Positions 62,788 through 64,000 of a stretch of DNA of 64,000 bases are shown piece after piece; position 1 is the stretch's first letter, and each line of letters opens with the position of its first letter. A program made the position numbers and the translations under genes. The notes below the pieces were generated by a model. The model did not search any database, was not told the DNA's origin, and worked only from the letters and a program-made list of their open reading frames with translations. Source of the stretch: Vibrio tapetis subsp. tapetis. GTDB lineage: Bacteria; Pseudomonadota; Gammaproteobacteria; Enterobacterales; Vibrionaceae. The stretch covers positions 1,178,001 through 1,242,000 of the forward strand of contig NZ_LT960612.1 of the NCBI RefSeq assembly GCF_900233005.1. Reading direction: 5' to 3'.

Positions 62788-64000
62788 ATGCAATTTAGTC
62801 TAAAGAGAAAAATGGTTTTCTCTGTAGTTTTGGCGATTGCTGTTACATCTGCCATTCTCCTTTTCATGGGTTATAAGACCTTTCAAAATAACAGCTGGCG
62901 GGCGATTGAGAGTGAAAGCCGTAATACACTCCAAGCACATGCAAAAGGAATTGGTGATTGGTTCTATGATAAGAAACAAGCAGTACACGGACTTAAACAG
63001 CAAGTTCAACTTAACCCTTCAATAGATATTGTTCCTCATTTACGTCAAACCCTTGTTTCTGGTGGGTTTGGACTGAGTTATTACGGGAATAAAGAAGGTG
63101 AGATGTTCCGCCATGATCCTTTACTTAATAAACCGGGCTATGACCCAAGAGTGCGAGGTTGGTATAAACAAACATTGGCTGAGAATCGTGCCATTACTAC
63201 TAAGCCCTATGTAAGTGTCACAATGCAAACCTTGGTGGTTACGCTGACTGACCCAGTCATAGAAAATGGTTCGATCATTGGTGTGGCGGCATCAAATCTA
63301 GCGTTGGACAAACTTATTCAAGATGTATTGGCAATTGAGGTTCCAGGTAATGGGCGTGCGATTCTAATTGATAAGCAAGGCACGGTCGTTGCTCATAAGA
63401 ATAAAGACTTCATTCTTAAGCAAGTCAACGAGATTGCACCTGAGCTGAGCGTCTCTGGTTTAAATAGTGCCGCACAAAACCTCAAGACAATCTTCACTCA
63501 AGTTGATGGTGCTGAACGCGTCATCATGGCAGAACCCATTAAAGGGACTGATTGGCTCCTTGTGATTGAAATGGACAAAGAGGTGTTAGAACAACCGTTG
63601 TTCGATATGCTGGTCAGTCAGATAACAACAGGTTTGATTGTATTGATCGTTATGGCGGCGGCTACGTCGTGGTTTGTGGCTCGTCAATTAGTTGAACTTG
63701 GCCGAGTGAGTGAAGCACTGGCTGATATTGCGGAAGGGGATGGTGATTTAACACAGCGTCTTCAAGTGTCGAGTAAAGATGAAGTAGGGCAACTTGCCGA
63801 TAAGTTTAATGTGTTTGTAGACCGACTCCATGGAATGATGGAAAACGTCACTCAAGTTTCAACGGCAATGAACAACGGTGCTGATCAAGCCAACAGTAGC
63901 GCATTAAAACGCAGTGAAAGTGTCAGTAGACAGCAAGATGAAATCGCTATGGTAGCGACTGCTGTGACTGAAATGGCGACAGCGACGTCTGAAATTGCGT
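62788..64000 (+). CDS. methyl-accepting chemotaxis protein (5' part)
   Basis: The frame is open to the end of the window (404 codons so far). AGAGGTCC precedes the ATG. Domains in order: membrane helix 1 (MVFSVVLAIAVTSAILLFMGY), periplasmic double-Cache sensor with YDPRVRGWYKQTLAENRAITTKPYVSVTMQTLVVTLTDPV (the usual ligand-pocket region), helix 2 (VSQITTGLIVLIVMAAATSWFV), HAMP (LVELGRVSEALADIAEGDGDLTQRLQVSSKDEVGQLADKFN), and the start of the signalling coiled coil (MVATAVTEMATATSEIA). Ligand probably an amino or carboxylic acid by dCache type. Confidence 0.9.
   Translation, partial: MQFSLKRKMVFSVVLAIAVTSAILLFMGYKTFQNNSWRAIESESRNTLQAHAKGIGDWFYDKKQAVHGLKQQVQLNPSIDIVPHLRQTLVSGGFGLSYYGNKEGEMFRHDPLLNKPGYDPRVRGWYKQTLAENRAITTKPYVSVTMQTLVVTLTDPVIENGSIIGVAASNLALDKLIQDVLAIEVPGNGRAILIDKQGTVVAHKNKDFILKQVNEIAPELSVSGLNSAAQNLKTIFTQVDGAERVIMAEPIKGTDWLLVIEMDKEVLEQPLFDMLVSQITTGLIVLIVMAAATSWFVARQLVELGRVSEALADIAEGDGDLTQRLQVSSKDEVGQLADKFNVFVDRLHGMMENVTQVSTAMNNGADQANSSALKRSESVSRQQDEIAMVATAVTEMATATSEIA

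Noticed and set aside
1..64000. CRISPR array, rRNA operon or prophage
   Set aside because: No regularly spaced repeats, no rRNA sequence and no phage structural genes were seen.

Overview
The window looks like a Vibrio (marine gammaproteobacterium) chromosome segment, quite possibly from the smaller chromosome. The grounds are RavA-ViaA, inosine-guanosine kinase, AcpH, a vps/cps-like exopolysaccharide operon, Tad minor pilins and VCR-like cassette debris. All identifications come from reading the sequence and the translated proteins; no database search was run.

Layout. 1-9.8 kb: an OmpA-like lipoprotein, fhs, gsk, a CreA-like lipoprotein, small unknown genes, a YieH-like HAD phosphatase, and a TadE-TadF-TadG set. 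9.8-21 kb: a zinc-ribbon protein, an aromatic amino-acid permease broken by a stop codon, acpH, rhlE, a cytochrome c, a Nudix hydrolase, ravA-viaA, an unusual LRR-protein kinase and a second DEAD-box helicase. 21-39 kb (minus strand): a long exopolysaccharide operon. It starts with an RfaH ops element and a WcaJ/VpsL-like initiating transferase, continues through export, chain-length, flippase, polymerase, glycosyltransferase and acyltransferase genes, and ends with a tyrosine phosphatase and a frameshifted acyltransferase. 39.7-40.4 kb: an RsuA-family pseudouridine synthase.

40.4-54.6 kb (minus strand) is the most interesting block. It appears to be a self-contained, cell-surface-signalled iron or haem uptake system. 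A perfect 19-bp Fur palindrome precedes fecI-fecR. Then come a TonB-dependent transducer with an STN domain, two paralogous PKD-domain lipoproteins, a secreted TbpB-barrel protein of hemophilin type, its Slam outer-membrane translocator, and exbB-exbD-tonB. Five transcription units in the block share one bipartite promoter motif (TTACGG, then TCGGTRTA, with exactly 15 nt between ACGG and TCGG). This is most simply the binding site of the local FecI sigma factor. Three of its genes are damaged: an IS4-type element with a 12-bp target duplication cuts off the receptor's last strands, a 7-bp tandem duplication frameshifts one PKD lipoprotein, and an internal deletion shifts exbB.

54.7-64 kb: a LysR regulator, an SGNH hydrolase, a Gly-Leu-Cys tRNA operon, then an AT-rich accessory patch. 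The patch holds a DGQHR-like plus HEPN-motif gene pair (a candidate unrecognised defence or toxin module) and a TacA/TacT-type toxin-antitoxin pair with clear operators. A GH36 alpha-galactosidase and the start of a chemoreceptor close the window.

Six genes in the window are visibly broken: the permease, an acyltransferase, exbB, one PKD lipoprotein, the TonB-dependent receptor, and any function depending on them. This points to recent decay in this strain or to local sequence errors.
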